Shown here piece by piece: positions 46,270-55,510 of a stretch of 64,000 bases of DNA (positions are counted from its first letter, which is position 1; each line of letters begins with the position of its first letter). The DNA comes from Marivita lacus (lineage in GTDB: Bacteria > Pseudomonadota > Alphaproteobacteria > Rhodobacterales > Rhodobacteraceae), in assembly GCF_014637725.1 (NCBI RefSeq), contig NZ_BMFC01000001.1, forward strand, positions 870,632-934,631. The letters are read 5' to 3'. Position numbers and translations under genes: made by a program. The notes beneath the pieces are model-generated. The model saw only the letters and a program-made list of their open reading frames with translations, made no database searches and was not told the origin of the DNA.

Positions 46270-47112
46270 ATGACAGACCACCGAAACAGCCCGTTCCGCG
46301 ATGCTGGCCTTGATCGGAGCACGGCAAGCCACGTTCCGGACACCGCGCAGACGCGCTCTACGTCCTATCGGCTGGCCTTTGCCGATGACGATTTCCTGTG
46401 CCGCGAAGAACTGCGCCCGGTGCGTCTCCAGCTGGAACTGCTCAAGCCGCAAATGATGCTGGACGAACACCAGATCGACAGCACGATCGTGCTGTTCGGC
46501 GGTGCCCGCATTCCCAGCCCCGCGAACAAGGACACCGCGCGCACCAAGACGCTGGCGGAGCTGTCGCATTTCTACGACGAGGCGCGCAGCTTTGCCCGGT
46601 TGATGACCCGCAAATCCATCGAAAGTGAGGGCCGCGAGTTCGTCGTCGTCACCGGCGGCGGTCCGGGTGTCATGGAGGCGGGGAATCGCGGTGCGGCGGA
46701 AGAGGGCGGCAAATCCATCGGACTCAACATCGTCCTGCCGCATGAACAGGCACCGAACGAATACGTCACGCCCGAACTATGTTTCAACTTCCACTATTTC
46801 GCCATTCGCAAGATGCATTTCCTGATGCGCGCCCGCGCCATCTGCGTCTTTCCCGGTGGCTTCGGAACGCTGGATGAAATGTTCGAATCGCTGACCCTGA
46901 TCCAGACCGGGCGCATGCAGCGCGTGCCGTTCCTGCTGTTCGGGCGGGCGTTCTGGGAAAAGATCATCAACTGGGATGCCCTCGCCGATGCAGGCACAAT
47001 CAGCCCGCAGGACCTTGATCTGTTCCGCTTTGTCGAGACCGCCGAAGAGGCGGCGGATATCATCGACAACTGGGATCCCGCACCGCCGCGAACTGATATT
47101 CCGGGGCGCTGA
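46270..47112 (+). CDS. LOG-family protein (TIGR00730-type)
   Basis: 280 residues. The family motifs are VTGGGPGVMEAGNRGA and CVFPGGFGTLDEMFE. Related proteins hydrolyse the N-glycosidic bond of cytokinin ribotides or of purine nucleoside 5'-monophosphates. It is longer than the small LOG proteins because of an N-terminal extension of about 90 residues. It diverges from the threonine dehydratase gene. Confidence 0.88.
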   Translation: MTDHRNSPFRDAGLDRSTASHVPDTAQTRSTSYRLAFADDDFLCREELRPVRLQLELLKPQMMLDEHQIDSTIVLFGGARIPSPANKDTARTKTLAELSHFYDEARSFARLMTRKSIESEGREFVVVTGGGPGVMEAGNRGAAEEGGKSIGLNIVLPHEQAPNEYVTPELCFNFHYFAIRKMHFLMRARAICVFPGGFGTLDEMFESLTLIQTGRMQRVPFLLFGRAFWEKIINWDALADAGTISPQDLDLFRFVETAEEAADIIDNWDPAPPRTDIPGR

Positions 47113-47232
47113 TCTCGCTGGCCAACGGTCACGCGCGGGAAGCCCTTTCGTCCGTACGGGACTTGCGATATGAGCCACGCTCAGTCCAGCCCCCAACCCG
47201 ATGCCGGGGCTGGCAATCGAAAGGAGAGCCAA

Positions 47233-48255
47233 ATGGGCTACAGAGTCGTTGTTGCAGGTGCCACCGGAAACGTGGGCCGCGAAATGCTGAACATCCTGGC
47301 AGAGCGCCAGTTCCCCGTTGACGAGATCGCCGTGCTTGCATCGCGCCGGTCGCTGGGCACGGAGGTCAGCTTTGGCGACAAGACGCTGAAGACGAAGGAT
47401 CTCGACACGTTCGATTTCACCGGCTGGGATTTCGCGCTGTTCGCCATCGGGTCGGACGCCACCAAGAAATATGCGCCGGTCGCCGCCAAGGCGGGCTGCG
47501 TGGTGATCGACAACTCATCGCTCTACCGCTACGACCCTGATGTGCCGCTGATCGTGCCCGAGGTGAACGCGCAGGCAATCCACGGCTATTCCAAGAAGAA
47601 CATCATCGCCAACCCCAACTGCTCGACCGCGCAGATGGTTGTCGCGCTCAAGCCGCTGCATGACCGCGCGCGGATCAAGCGCGTCGTCGTGTCGACCTAC
47701 CAGTCGGTGTCCGGTGCGGGCAAGGACGGGATGGACGAGCTCTGGGATCAGACCAAGTCGATCTACAACCCGACCTCTGACGTGCCGCCGAAGAAGTTCA
47801 CCAAGGAAATCGCCTTCAACGTCATTCCCCATATCGACGTCTTCATGGAAGACGGCTCGACCAAGGAAGAGTGGAAGATGGTCGCAGAGACCAAGAAGAT
47901 CATCGATCCGTCGATCAAGGTCACCGCCACCTGCGTCCGCGTGCCGGTCTTCGTCGGCCATTCCGAAGCGATCAACATCGAGTTCGAGGATTTCCTCGAC
48001 GAGGACGAGGCCCGCGATATCCTGCGCGAAGCGCCGGGCATCATGGTGATCGACAAGCGCGAGGACGGTGGCTACGTCACACCCAAGGAATGCGTCGGTG
48101 ACTACGCCACCTTCATCAGCCGCATCCGTCAGGACTCGACCATCGACAATGGCATCAACCTGTGGTGCGTGTCCGACAACCTGCGCAAGGGCGCTGCGCT
48201 GAACGCGGTGCAGATCGCCGAAGTGCTGGGGCGGGAAGTCCTGAAAAAAGGCTGA
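47233..48255 (+). CDS. asd: Aspartate-semialdehyde dehydrogenase
   Basis: 340 residues. It reduces aspartyl phosphate to aspartate semialdehyde, the branch point to lysine/DAP, threonine and methionine. The NADP site is VVAGATGNVGREML. The catalytic nucleophile is C130 in IANPNCSTAQM, and KFTKEIAFNVIPHID is conserved. AAGGAG six bases before 47233 sets the start; an upstream ATG would add 21 non-family residues. A strong terminator follows. Confidence 0.96.
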   Translation: MGYRVVVAGATGNVGREMLNILAERQFPVDEIAVLASRRSLGTEVSFGDKTLKTKDLDTFDFTGWDFALFAIGSDATKKYAPVAAKAGCVVIDNSSLYRYDPDVPLIVPEVNAQAIHGYSKKNIIANPNCSTAQMVVALKPLHDRARIKRVVVSTYQSVSGAGKDGMDELWDQTKSIYNPTSDVPPKKFTKEIAFNVIPHIDVFMEDGSTKEEWKMVAETKKIIDPSIKVTATCVRVPVFVGHSEAINIEFEDFLDEDEARDILREAPGIMVIDKREDGGYVTPKECVGDYATFISRIRQDSTIDNGINLWCVSDNLRKGAALNAVQIAEVLGREVLKKG

Positions 48256-48273
48256 TCGCCTGACAGAGCTTTC

Positions 48274-48305
48274 AAAAGGCGCCGCCAGCCAGCGGCGCCT
48301 TTTTT
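48274..48305 (+). terminator. Rho-independent terminator of asd
   Basis: AAGGCGCCGC and GCGGCGCCTT form a perfect 10-bp GC-rich stem (48276-48301) around CAGCCA, extendable to 12 bp through flanking A/T pairs, with a T run to 48305. It lies 18 bases after the asd stop. Confidence 0.92.
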
Positions 48306-48461
48306 GTGGCCTTTCGCCAGTGGAAGCAGCCCGCGTCGCAGGCGTACAAGGCCTCCCGGACTACATGGAATTGTCTTTATTCTTCTTATTGCTGCCTAAA
48401 ATCAGCTCGGTTCGTCCCGTATGCCTCTCTGGCTGCGTGTCAAAACAACCGGGTCGGTACC

Positions 48462-49226
48462 ATGTCCGAAAAACCAATACCCTTGCTGCTCGAGAATGGT
48501 CCGCTGAGGATCAGGTATCTTGAAGGCGAGAGCCGTGATCTGGTTGTCAGCCTCTCGGGTGTCGGCACGCAAAGAAACGTCGAACCGCCCCCGGAGTTTC
48601 CCGGTATCGCGTCATCGGGTGGCCAGAACCACGTGTTGTTCGTGAGCGACAAATCCCGAAGCTGGCTGAATGGCGATGGCATGGCAGACCAGATCCTGAG
48701 GTGCATCAAGGCGACGGCAGAGCATGTCGGGGCCGAGCGCGTGATTGCGCTTGGCAATTCGATGGGGGGCACGATGGCGCTTCACCTGTCGCGGTTCTTT
48801 GATTTCGAACGGGTGATTGCCTTCACGCCGCAATATTCCGTTCTGGCCGATGAAGTCCCTGAAGAGGATCGCTGGTTCTACTTCCGCAAACAGATCAAAA
48901 GGTATCCTTTCCCCAGGGTGGAAGCCCTGCGTCCGGACGCCACCAAGTATTACATTTTTCACGGCGATGAACATCGCGAGCTTGCGCATGCGCTGCGTTT
49001 TCCCAAGGCGCCCGGTATCTCGCATTACATCATGCCCGAGACCGATCACCGTGTCGCCGCGTCCTTGCACGAACGCGGTGTCCTTGCGCCTTTGGTCAAG
49101 AACCTGATAGCCGGTCAGTCGCGTCGGTTCCGGCGTAATGTCGCAGACCTGAATGGCATCCCGGTACTGCATTTCAACGCGCCGCCGGTCGGTCCGGCCC
49201 AACAGAAATTCGCGGCCATCCACTGA
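48462..49226 (+). CDS. Alpha/beta-hydrolase fold protein
   Basis: 254 residues. The nucleophile elbow is G-N-S100-M-G-G, and a late TDHR may supply the catalytic His. No signal peptide. The N-terminus (SGVGTQRNVEPPPEFPG) and the RFFDFERVIAFTPQYS stretch resemble proteins encoded near bacterial capsule and surface-polysaccharide genes. The ATG at 48462 is preferred; an upstream in-frame ATG at 48306 would begin inside the asd terminator. The 156-base leader has AT-rich patches but no well-spaced promoter that I trust. Confidence 0.75.
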   Translation: MSEKPIPLLLENGPLRIRYLEGESRDLVVSLSGVGTQRNVEPPPEFPGIASSGGQNHVLFVSDKSRSWLNGDGMADQILRCIKATAEHVGAERVIALGNSMGGTMALHLSRFFDFERVIAFTPQYSVLADEVPEEDRWFYFRKQIKRYPFPRVEALRPDATKYYIFHGDEHRELAHALRFPKAPGISHYIMPETDHRVAASLHERGVLAPLVKNLIAGQSRRFRRNVADLNGIPVLHFNAPPVGPAQQKFAAIH

Positions 49227-49425
49227 TCCCGAAAGCGCTCTGTGCTGTGCGCGTCGCGCCCGACAGCGGCGCGATTGTTTCGCGTGCCTGAAAAACAGTC
49301 ACTGAACCTTGCGATCTGTTGCGCGTTCTTCACAGATAAGGGCAGGTCTTTCGACTGCCCCATTCTTGCCGCAATTGGCTCACACCCTTTTGGAGTCTGG
49401 TTGAAAAACAGTAAAGGTATCACCC

Positions 49426-49752
49426 ATGGCAGTCCAGTCTGTCCCTTTCCCCGCCGAGGCTGCGCCCGGCATGCCGTCCCCCCTCGACAGTGAAACAGCC
49501 ATGCTGCTGCGCACCGTCCTGCTGCCGCATTTCGAACGGGCGACCAGCTGGGGTGACCTCTGCACGCGTCTTGCATCCAAAGGCTACGCGATCACGTTCC
49601 GAAGCGGACATCTCGTTTTGGCCGACGACACAGGCAAGCCTGTCTGCACCGGGTCGATGATTGGATCTCCGTTGGCGCGGCTCGCGAAACGTCTTGGCCG
49701 CCCCAAGCTGCGCACCGATTGCACAGGCGTCAGCGCAACGCTGCAGCACTGA
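49426..49752 (+). CDS. Conserved small protein of unknown function
   Basis: 108 residues. Part of the chain (LCTRLASKGYAITFRSGHLVLADDTG) looks like a small alpha/beta domain. The end is basic, with LARLAKRLGRPKLR. AAAGG lies upstream of the ATG. Its stop touches the stop of the carbonic anhydrase gene on the other strand with no base between. I recognise no family. The 199 bases before it contain one imperfect hairpin (49340-49360) and no clear promoter. Confidence 0.7.
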   Translation: MAVQSVPFPAEAAPGMPSPLDSETAMLLRTVLLPHFERATSWGDLCTRLASKGYAITFRSGHLVLADDTGKPVCTGSMIGSPLARLAKRLGRPKLRTDCTGVSATLQH

Positions 49753-50403
49753 TCAGACCGGTTGGAACGCCCGGGTTTTCGGGTCGAAAAATTCCAGCCC
49801 GCCTTCGCCGATATCGGTCCACAGGCCGTGAAGCGTCAGCACATCCTGTTCGACCGCCTCGCGGATGAACGGAAACGTCATCAGGTTCTCGAGCGACACG
49901 ATCACCGATTCCTTCTCCAGCGCGCGCACCTGCCCTTCGGGTGTGTTCATCGCCTTGACCCGCTCATATCCGGGGCGCAGGATATCCATCCAGCGCCCGA
50001 CAAAGCTCGATTGCTCCTCGAGATGCGGCGCATTGCCGGAACACATGTCCAGACAGCCCTGAACGCCGCCGCATTGCGAATGCCCCAGCACGATCAGATG
50101 CGCCACCTTCAGCGCGGTCACCGCGTATTCCACCGCCGCCGATGTGCCATGGTGATCACCATCGGGTTCGTAGGGCGGCACCAGGTTGGCGACATTGCGG
50201 TGGATGAAGAACTCGCCCTGATCCGCGCCGAAGATCGATGTGACATGCACCCGGCTGTCACAGCAAGACACCACCATCGCACGGGGGCGCTGGCCTTCGG
50301 TCGCCAATCGCTTGTACCACGCGCGGTTGTCGGAATAGGTCGTGGCCTTCCAGCCTTGGTACCGTTGAATGAGATATGCGGGCAGCGGCTTCGCGGCGTC
50401 CAT
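49753..50403 (-). CDS. Beta-class carbonic anhydrase
   Basis: 216 residues. It interconverts CO2 and bicarbonate in the cytoplasm. Zinc ligands are visible: C48 with D49 and R51 in CCDSR, and H108 and C111 in GHSQCGG. Length fits the bacterial beta class. It is the only gene on the minus strand here and converges exactly on the 108-residue hypothetical. Confidence 0.93.
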   Translation of the reverse strand: MDAAKPLPAYLIQRYQGWKATTYSDNRAWYKRLATEGQRPRAMVVSCCDSRVHVTSIFGADQGEFFIHRNVANLVPPYEPDGDHHGTSAAVEYAVTALKVAHLIVLGHSQCGGVQGCLDMCSGNAPHLEEQSSFVGRWMDILRPGYERVKAMNTPEGQVRALEKESVIVSLENLMTFPFIREAVEQDVLTLHGLWTDIGEGGLEFFDPKTRAFQPV

Positions 50404-50552
50404 GAAATCCTCCGCCTTCTGGGTCGTCGTTCAAAGCGGGATACGTCGAAATTGATCGGAATTCGAGGGAAAAAACCATGGAGGGCTTACCAATCGGAAA
50501 GACCGCTCTGTGATACAGGGTGCCGGGTCGGGGTGAGAAAGGAATCAAAAAG

Positions 50553-50933
50553 ATGCAGACAATTTCGATTTTGCATCCACGCGATACGGCATATTTCGAC
50601 GAGGACACGCTGAACAGCCTCAGTCGCGATCTTGGGCAATCGGTCGCCGAAAACATCCTCTGCCGCGCGCTCGAGGATATCGCAGTGCGGTTCACGCAGA
50701 TCCGCGATGATTACGGCACGGGCAACCATCAGGGCCTGCGAAAATCGGTGCGCGCGGTCCTCCCCATCGCGTCACAGATCGGCTTGCCGGGTCTTGCTCA
50801 TATCGGGCGCGACGTTCTGATCTGCATTGATCAGGGTGATCCGGTGGCGCTTGCCGCAACCCTGTGCCGGTTCCTCCGCTGGGGCGAAACGGCGATGTCT
50901 TTTGCCGATATGGGGGCCGATCTTTCGCTCTGA
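50553..50933 (+). CDS. Conserved helical protein of unknown function
   Basis: 126 residues, mostly predicted alpha-helical (DTLNSLSRDLGQSVAENILC, LRKSVRAVLPIASQIGLPGLA). No membrane segment. The size and helical pattern recall histidine-phosphotransfer-like proteins, but no conserved phosphoacceptor His context is clear, so I do not assign it. AAAGGA nine bases upstream supports the ATG at 50553. It stands alone, about 60 bases before the aminopeptidase. Confidence 0.65.
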   Translation: MQTISILHPRDTAYFDEDTLNSLSRDLGQSVAENILCRALEDIAVRFTQIRDDYGTGNHQGLRKSVRAVLPIASQIGLPGLAHIGRDVLICIDQGDPVALAATLCRFLRWGETAMSFADMGADLSL

Positions 50934-50992
50934 TTCCGCTTGCAGAGCGTGTGCAAGGGCGTACGTTCTCCCCATCTTGAAAGGGGAATTCC

Positions 50993-52378
50993 ATGACCGT
51001 TGCACTCGCGCCCGCGGGCACCAAGGCCTTGCCGATCCACGTTCTCGGCAGCGAGGATGTCGCGCTCTGGGCGGGGCAGCAAAGCGACCGCATCCGCACT
51101 TGGGTCGACGTCAGCGGGTTCAAGGGCGCCATCGGGACCGCCTTGATGATCCACGATGCCGAGGGTCATCCCGAGGCGGCGCTGATCGGTTATGGCACCC
51201 AAGCAGCGCGCAAGCGCGACCGCTTTGCAGTGGCGGCAGCCCTGCCGAAACTCGCCCCCGGCACGTACCGGATCGACAGCGGCATCGACCCGCATCACCT
51301 CGAGCAAGAGGCGCTGGGCTGGCTGCTGGCCTGCTACAGCTTCACTCGGTATCGCGAGAACAGCGTGGATCACGCGACGCTGGTCACGCCGGGTGGTGTC
51401 GATGCACAGCGCGTGTCGATCTTGGCCGAAGCCGAGTTCCTGACCCGCGACCTGATCAACACTCCGGCCTCCGACATGGGACCGGCGGAGCTGGAAGCCG
51501 CAGCGCGCGGACTGGCCGAGACGCACAAGGCCAAGATCACCGCCATCACCGGCGAGGCTCTGCTCAAGAACAATCTGCCGATGATCCACACCGTGGGTCG
51601 CGCATCGGACCGCGCGCCTCGGCTGATCGACATGCACTGGGGCACCAGTGGCCCGAAAATCACGCTTGTAGGCAAGGGGGTCTGTTTCGACACGGGCGGG
51701 CTCAACCTCAAACCGGGCAGCTCCATGGGCCTGATGAAAAAGGACATGGGCGGAGCGGCCAACGTCCTGGGGCTTGCGCACATGATCATGGCGTCGGGCC
51801 TTCAGGTGCGCCTGCGCGTGCTGATCCCGGCGGTTGAAAACTCGGTCAGCGCCAACAGCTTTCGCCCGCAGGACATCCTCACCTCGCGCAAGGGTCTCAC
51901 GGTCGAGATCAACAACACCGATGCCGAAGGCCGGCTGGTGCTGGCCGATGCGCTGACCCTCGCATCCGAAGGCGAACCTGACCTGATCGTATCGATGGCC
52001 ACCCTGACGGGTGCTGCCCGTGTCGCAGTGGGTCCCGATCTTGCGCCCTATTTCACCGACGACGATGTCGCTGCAACCTCGCTCGATCTTGCGGCGCGAC
52101 GCATGGCCGATCCGGTCTGGCGGCTGCCTTTCCACGAACCCTACGAGGCGATGATCGAACCCGGTATCGCCGATCTGGACAACGCGCCCAGCGGCGGTTT
52201 TGCCGGGTCTATCACGGCTGCGCTGTTCCTGCGCCGGTTTGTCAGTGAACAGGATCGTTACATGCATTTCGACATCTACGGCTGGCAACCCGTTGCTGCA
52301 CCCGGTCGGCCCAAGGGCGGCGCGCTTCAAGGCGCACGCGCGCTCTTTGCCGCCCTGCCGGACATGCTCGACCTGTGA
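50993..52378 (+). CDS. Leucyl aminopeptidase family (M17) protein
   Basis: 461 residues. The M17 catalytic and metal motifs are KGVCFDTGGLNLKP, MKKDMGGAANVLG and NTDAEGRLVLADAL. It removes N-terminal amino acids from peptides in the cytoplasm using two metal ions. The N-terminal macro-like domain is shorter and more divergent than in PepA, as in the PepA2/ampA type. Its stop overlaps the start of the NlpC/P60 gene, so the two are co-translated. Confidence 0.92.
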   Translation: MTVALAPAGTKALPIHVLGSEDVALWAGQQSDRIRTWVDVSGFKGAIGTALMIHDAEGHPEAALIGYGTQAARKRDRFAVAAALPKLAPGTYRIDSGIDPHHLEQEALGWLLACYSFTRYRENSVDHATLVTPGGVDAQRVSILAEAEFLTRDLINTPASDMGPAELEAAARGLAETHKAKITAITGEALLKNNLPMIHTVGRASDRAPRLIDMHWGTSGPKITLVGKGVCFDTGGLNLKPGSSMGLMKKDMGGAANVLGLAHMIMASGLQVRLRVLIPAVENSVSANSFRPQDILTSRKGLTVEINNTDAEGRLVLADALTLASEGEPDLIVSMATLTGAARVAVGPDLAPYFTDDDVAATSLDLAARRMADPVWRLPFHEPYEAMIEPGIADLDNAPSGGFAGSITAALFLRRFVSEQDRYMHFDIYGWQPVAAPGRPKGGALQGARALFAALPDMLDL

Positions 52379-53241
52379 CGGATCGGCGGACACATTGGTC
52401 CAACGGCACGGTTGCGCACAGTTCACTGATGGGCAGCGTTGCGGCAGAGCGGTTCACTGATGGCCAACTGCACTGGGTGACGTGTCCCCCGGTTGCGGCG
52501 CTTCGCGCGGCACCTTTCGGAGAGCGTGACCGCGAACTCCTCTGGGGGCAGGGCTTCAATGTCCTTGCCTGCGAACAGGGCTGGGCCTTTGGCTACGCGG
52601 TCCACGACGGCTACACCGGTTATGTCGAGGCGCGCATGCTGACCCCGGTTGACGATCCCGCAACGCATCGCGTCTGCGCCCGGCAAACCGTGGCGCTGGC
52701 CTCCCCCGATTTCAAGGCGACCAAGGCCGACCTTGTGCCGCTGTCCCTTGGATCAGAGGTCGTCCTCACGGCGACCACCGACAAATGGGCAACCATCAAC
52801 GGCGCCCCGCACGATCTTTACGTTCCTCTTGCCCACCTGACCCCGATCGACACGAAAGACCCCGATCAGGTCACGGTTGCCGAACGCCTGCTTGGCACAC
52901 CCTATGTCTGGGGTGGCAATTCCGCCTTTGGGATCGACTGCTCCGGTCTGGTGCAGATTGCCTGTCACGCCTGCGGCATTCCTTGTCCGGGTGACAGCGA
53001 TCAGCAGAGGGCGCAGCTTGGAGAAACGCTCCACCCCGATACACCGCCTCAACGCGGCGACCTTCTGTTCTGGAAGGGCCATGTCGGCTGGGTCTCCGAT
53101 CCGGACACGCTTTTGCACGCGAATGCACATTCCATGTCGGTGGCTTATGAACCGCTCCATGCTGCGATCCAGAGGATTGCCGATCAGGGTGATCCTGTCC
53201 TGCGCCATGCCCGCTTGACGCTGGGTCGAAAAGACGTCTAA
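52375..53241 (+). CDS. NlpC/P60 family cell-wall peptidase (SH3-like plus C40)
   Basis: 288 residues. Two SH3-like regions (about 30-160) precede an NlpC/P60 domain with C189 in GIDCSGLVQ, H236 in KGHVGWV and H248 as third residue. This layout matches gamma-D-glutamyl-diamino acid peptidases that handle murein peptides. No signal peptide is seen, so it may act on recycled peptides in the cytoplasm together with the aminopeptidase. It starts at a GTG within the aminopeptidase stop (GTGA). Confidence 0.88.
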   Translation: MTDRRTHWSNGTVAHSSLMGSVAAERFTDGQLHWVTCPPVAALRAAPFGERDRELLWGQGFNVLACEQGWAFGYAVHDGYTGYVEARMLTPVDDPATHRVCARQTVALASPDFKATKADLVPLSLGSEVVLTATTDKWATINGAPHDLYVPLAHLTPIDTKDPDQVTVAERLLGTPYVWGGNSAFGIDCSGLVQIACHACGIPCPGDSDQQRAQLGETLHPDTPPQRGDLLFWKGHVGWVSDPDTLLHANAHSMSVAYEPLHAAIQRIADQGDPVLRHARLTLGRKDV

Positions 53242-53266
53242 TCGCGGCACCTTCCGGAGCACTCCT

Positions 53267-54511
53267 ATGCAAGCCCGCGCCTCCATCTTCACACCCGTCC
53301 TTGTCGGCGGGTGTTTCATCATCATGGTGTCCTTCGCGATCCGTGCCAGCTTCGGGGTGTTCCAGATCCCCATCGCCGAGGAATTCGGCTGGCTGCGGGC
53401 CGAATTCTCTCTGGCCATCGCGATCCAGAACCTTGCCTGGGGCATTGGCCAACCGCTCTTCGGTGCGCTGGCCGAAAAGATCGGCGACCGCAAGGCGATC
53501 ATCCTTGGCGCGCTGACCTATGCCGCAGGTCTGGTGCTGTCGTCCTTCGCAGTCACACCCAGCGCGCATCAGTTCTACGAAATCCTCGTGGGCTTCGGCG
53601 TGGCGGGCACCGGCTTCGGCGTGATCCTCGCCGTGGTGGGCCGTGCCAGTTCGGACGCCAACCGCTCCATGAGTCTCGCCATCGCCACCGCCGCAGGCAG
53701 CGCGGGGCAGATCTTTGGCGCGCCGGTCGCGGAATGGATGCTGACGCTCATGAGCTGGCAGATGGTGTTCATCTGGTTCGCGGCTGTCATCCTCGCGGTG
53801 ACGCTGGTGCTGCCGTTCATGCGGTCGCCGACACCTCTGGCCAGCCGTGCCGAGCTTGAGGAAAGCATGGGCACCATCCTCGTCCGCGCCTTCCGCGATC
53901 CATCCTATGCGCTGATCTTCCTGGGTTTTTTCAGCTGCGGCTACCAATTGGCTTTCGTGACCGCGCATTTCCCGGCCTTCGTGACCGAACTGTGCGGACC
54001 GATCCAGCCGGGGGGCATCCTGCATTCCCTCGGCATCACGACAACGTCTGCGCTGGGCGCGGTGTCGATCTCGCTCATCGGGTTGATGAACGTCGTCGGC
54101 ACGCTGACGGCGGGTTGGGCCGGCAACCGCTGGTCCAAGAAATACCTGCTGGCGGGCATCTACACGGGCCGCACCATCATCGCGGCGCTCTTCATCATGT
54201 TCCCGATTACCCCCACATCGGTGATCCTGTTTTCCGCCGCGATGGGGTCGCTCTGGCTGGCCACCGTGCCGCTCACTTCGGGGCTGATCGCGCATATCTA
54301 CGGGCTGCGCTACATGGGCACGCTCTACGGCATCGTGTTCTTCAGCCACCAGCTGGGCAGCTTCCTGGGAGTATGGCTGGGGGGCCGGATGTACGACATC
54401 CACGGCGATTACACGCTGGTCTGGTGGATTGGCGTCGGTGTCGGCGCGTTCAGCGCAATCGTGCATTTGCCGATCCGTGAAAAACGTCAACCGATCCCGC
54501 TTGCTGCCTGA
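53267..54511 (+). CDS. Major facilitator superfamily transporter
   Basis: 414 residues with about twelve membrane segments and the MFS loop motif near GALAEKIGDRKAI after helix 2. It resembles the monocarboxylate/oxalate:formate-like group (VSFAIRASFGVFQIPI at the start). Substrate unknown. It follows the NlpC/P60 gene by 25 bases and probably shares its transcript. Two hairpins follow its stop. Confidence 0.88.
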   Translation: MQARASIFTPVLVGGCFIIMVSFAIRASFGVFQIPIAEEFGWLRAEFSLAIAIQNLAWGIGQPLFGALAEKIGDRKAIILGALTYAAGLVLSSFAVTPSAHQFYEILVGFGVAGTGFGVILAVVGRASSDANRSMSLAIATAAGSAGQIFGAPVAEWMLTLMSWQMVFIWFAAVILAVTLVLPFMRSPTPLASRAELEESMGTILVRAFRDPSYALIFLGFFSCGYQLAFVTAHFPAFVTELCGPIQPGGILHSLGITTTSALGAVSISLIGLMNVVGTLTAGWAGNRWSKKYLLAGIYTGRTIIAALFIMFPITPTSVILFSAAMGSLWLATVPLTSGLIAHIYGLRYMGTLYGIVFFSHQLGSFLGVWLGGRMYDIHGDYTLVWWIGVGVGAFSAIVHLPIREKRQPIPLAA

Positions 54512-54518
54512 TCAGGAG

Positions 54519-54560
54519 CCTGTTTGCGTCAACGCAAACAGGCGATGCGTCAACGCATCG
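54519..54560. repeat. Two tandem hairpins sharing a GCGTCAACGC core
   Basis: CCTGTTTGCGT-CA-ACGCAAACAGG (54519-54542) forms an 11-bp stem and CGATGCGT-CA-ACGCATCG (54543-54560) an 8-bp stem. They are directly adjacent and each contains GCGTCAACGC. They lie between the convergent MFS and ornithine-cyclodeaminase-like genes. No T run follows. They could be a double terminator or an intergenic repeat unit. Confidence 0.75.
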
Positions 54561-54570
54561 AGAACCCGGT

Positions 54571-55488
54571 CTAACGGGTCTGCCACCGATCCAGAATGTA
54601 GCGGCTGACCATCAGGTCCAGATGCGCCCCGCCGCCATTCTTGAATAGCGTGATCTCGTCCTCGGACTGCCGCGCAAACGCACCCAGATCATAATAATCC
54701 GCCACGATATCCGCCTCCGAGATCACCCCTCGCGCAATCGGATCCCGGATCTCGCCGATATGCCCCACCGTGGTGTCCAGCGAGTCGACAAACACCCGCG
54801 CCCGCGTCAGCGCCGCATCATCGGCCTCGCGCATGTCGGGCCGGTACGCGCCGATCAGGTCCACATGGGTTCCGGGCCGCAGCCACGCGCCCTGCAGAAC
54901 CGGCGTGGTCGACATGGTGGCGCAACTGAGGATATCCGCCTGTCCCACAGCCTCTGCCAGATCATCCACCGCCGTGACGTGACCAAACGCATCCGCCAAC
55001 GCGCGCGCCTTGGCGCCGGTCCGGTTCCAGATCAGAAAACGCGCTCCCGGAAACGCCGCCGAATACGCCTCAATCAAGGACCGCGCCACGGTCCCCGCAC
55101 CGACGATCAGGATCACCGCGCTGTCCGGTCGCGCCAGCCGACGTGCCGCGAGCAGACTGTCCCCGGCGGTCTTCCACTTGGTCACAAGGTGAAAGTCGAT
55201 GATCGCCGCGAGCGTCCCGTCCATATCCGAATAGACCGACACACCGCCATTCACCGCCGGTTTTCCAAGTCCGGCATTGCCCGGAAAGATCGTCGCCGAT
55301 TTCACGGCCAGCCCCAGCCCGTCGATCCAGGCCGCCCGGTTCAAGAGCGTATCTTCCCCGCGATAGAGGAAACTGTCCGCAATCTTGGCCTTCGGCAAAT
55401 CATGCCCTGCCGCAATCGCATCGGTCAGGCCGACCCAGTCAAGTTGCGCTTCGCCTTCCGCAAAGGGAATGATCTCGGGTGTGGTCAT
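54571..55488 (-). CDS. Ornithine cyclodeaminase/mu-crystallin family protein
   Basis: 305 residues. It has the Rossmann motif LIVGAGTVARSLIEAY and the early K(S/T)A-type region LAVKSATIFPGN. Members are NAD(P)-dependent enzymes such as ornithine cyclodeaminase, alanine dehydrogenase or ketimine reductase; the exact reaction cannot be set. The ATG at 55488 has GGGAGAG upstream. It is the distal gene of a minus-strand cluster with a YaiI-like protein and S-formylglutathione hydrolase. Confidence 0.88.
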   Translation of the reverse strand: MTTPEIIPFAEGEAQLDWVGLTDAIAAGHDLPKAKIADSFLYRGEDTLLNRAAWIDGLGLAVKSATIFPGNAGLGKPAVNGGVSVYSDMDGTLAAIIDFHLVTKWKTAGDSLLAARRLARPDSAVILIVGAGTVARSLIEAYSAAFPGARFLIWNRTGAKARALADAFGHVTAVDDLAEAVGQADILSCATMSTTPVLQGAWLRPGTHVDLIGAYRPDMREADDAALTRARVFVDSLDTTVGHIGEIRDPIARGVISEADIVADYYDLGAFARQSEDEITLFKNGGGAHLDLMVSRYILDRWQTR

Positions 55489-55510
55489 GGCTCTCTCCCC
55501 TCGTGGTCTC

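Noticed and set aside
48306-48461. Upstream extension of the alpha/beta-hydrolase gene
   Set aside because: It would start within the asd terminator region and adds a composition unlike the rest of the protein.
49227-49425. Possible RNA gene or regulatory hairpin in the gap before the 108-residue hypothetical
   Set aside because: Only one imperfect stem-loop (49340-49360) is seen; no tRNA cloverleaf or convincing promoter, so not called.
52871-54490. 539-codon minus-strand frame over the NlpC/P60 and MFS genes
   Set aside because: Highly charged repetitive translation rich in His, Asp and Arg; both + strand genes have clear motifs.
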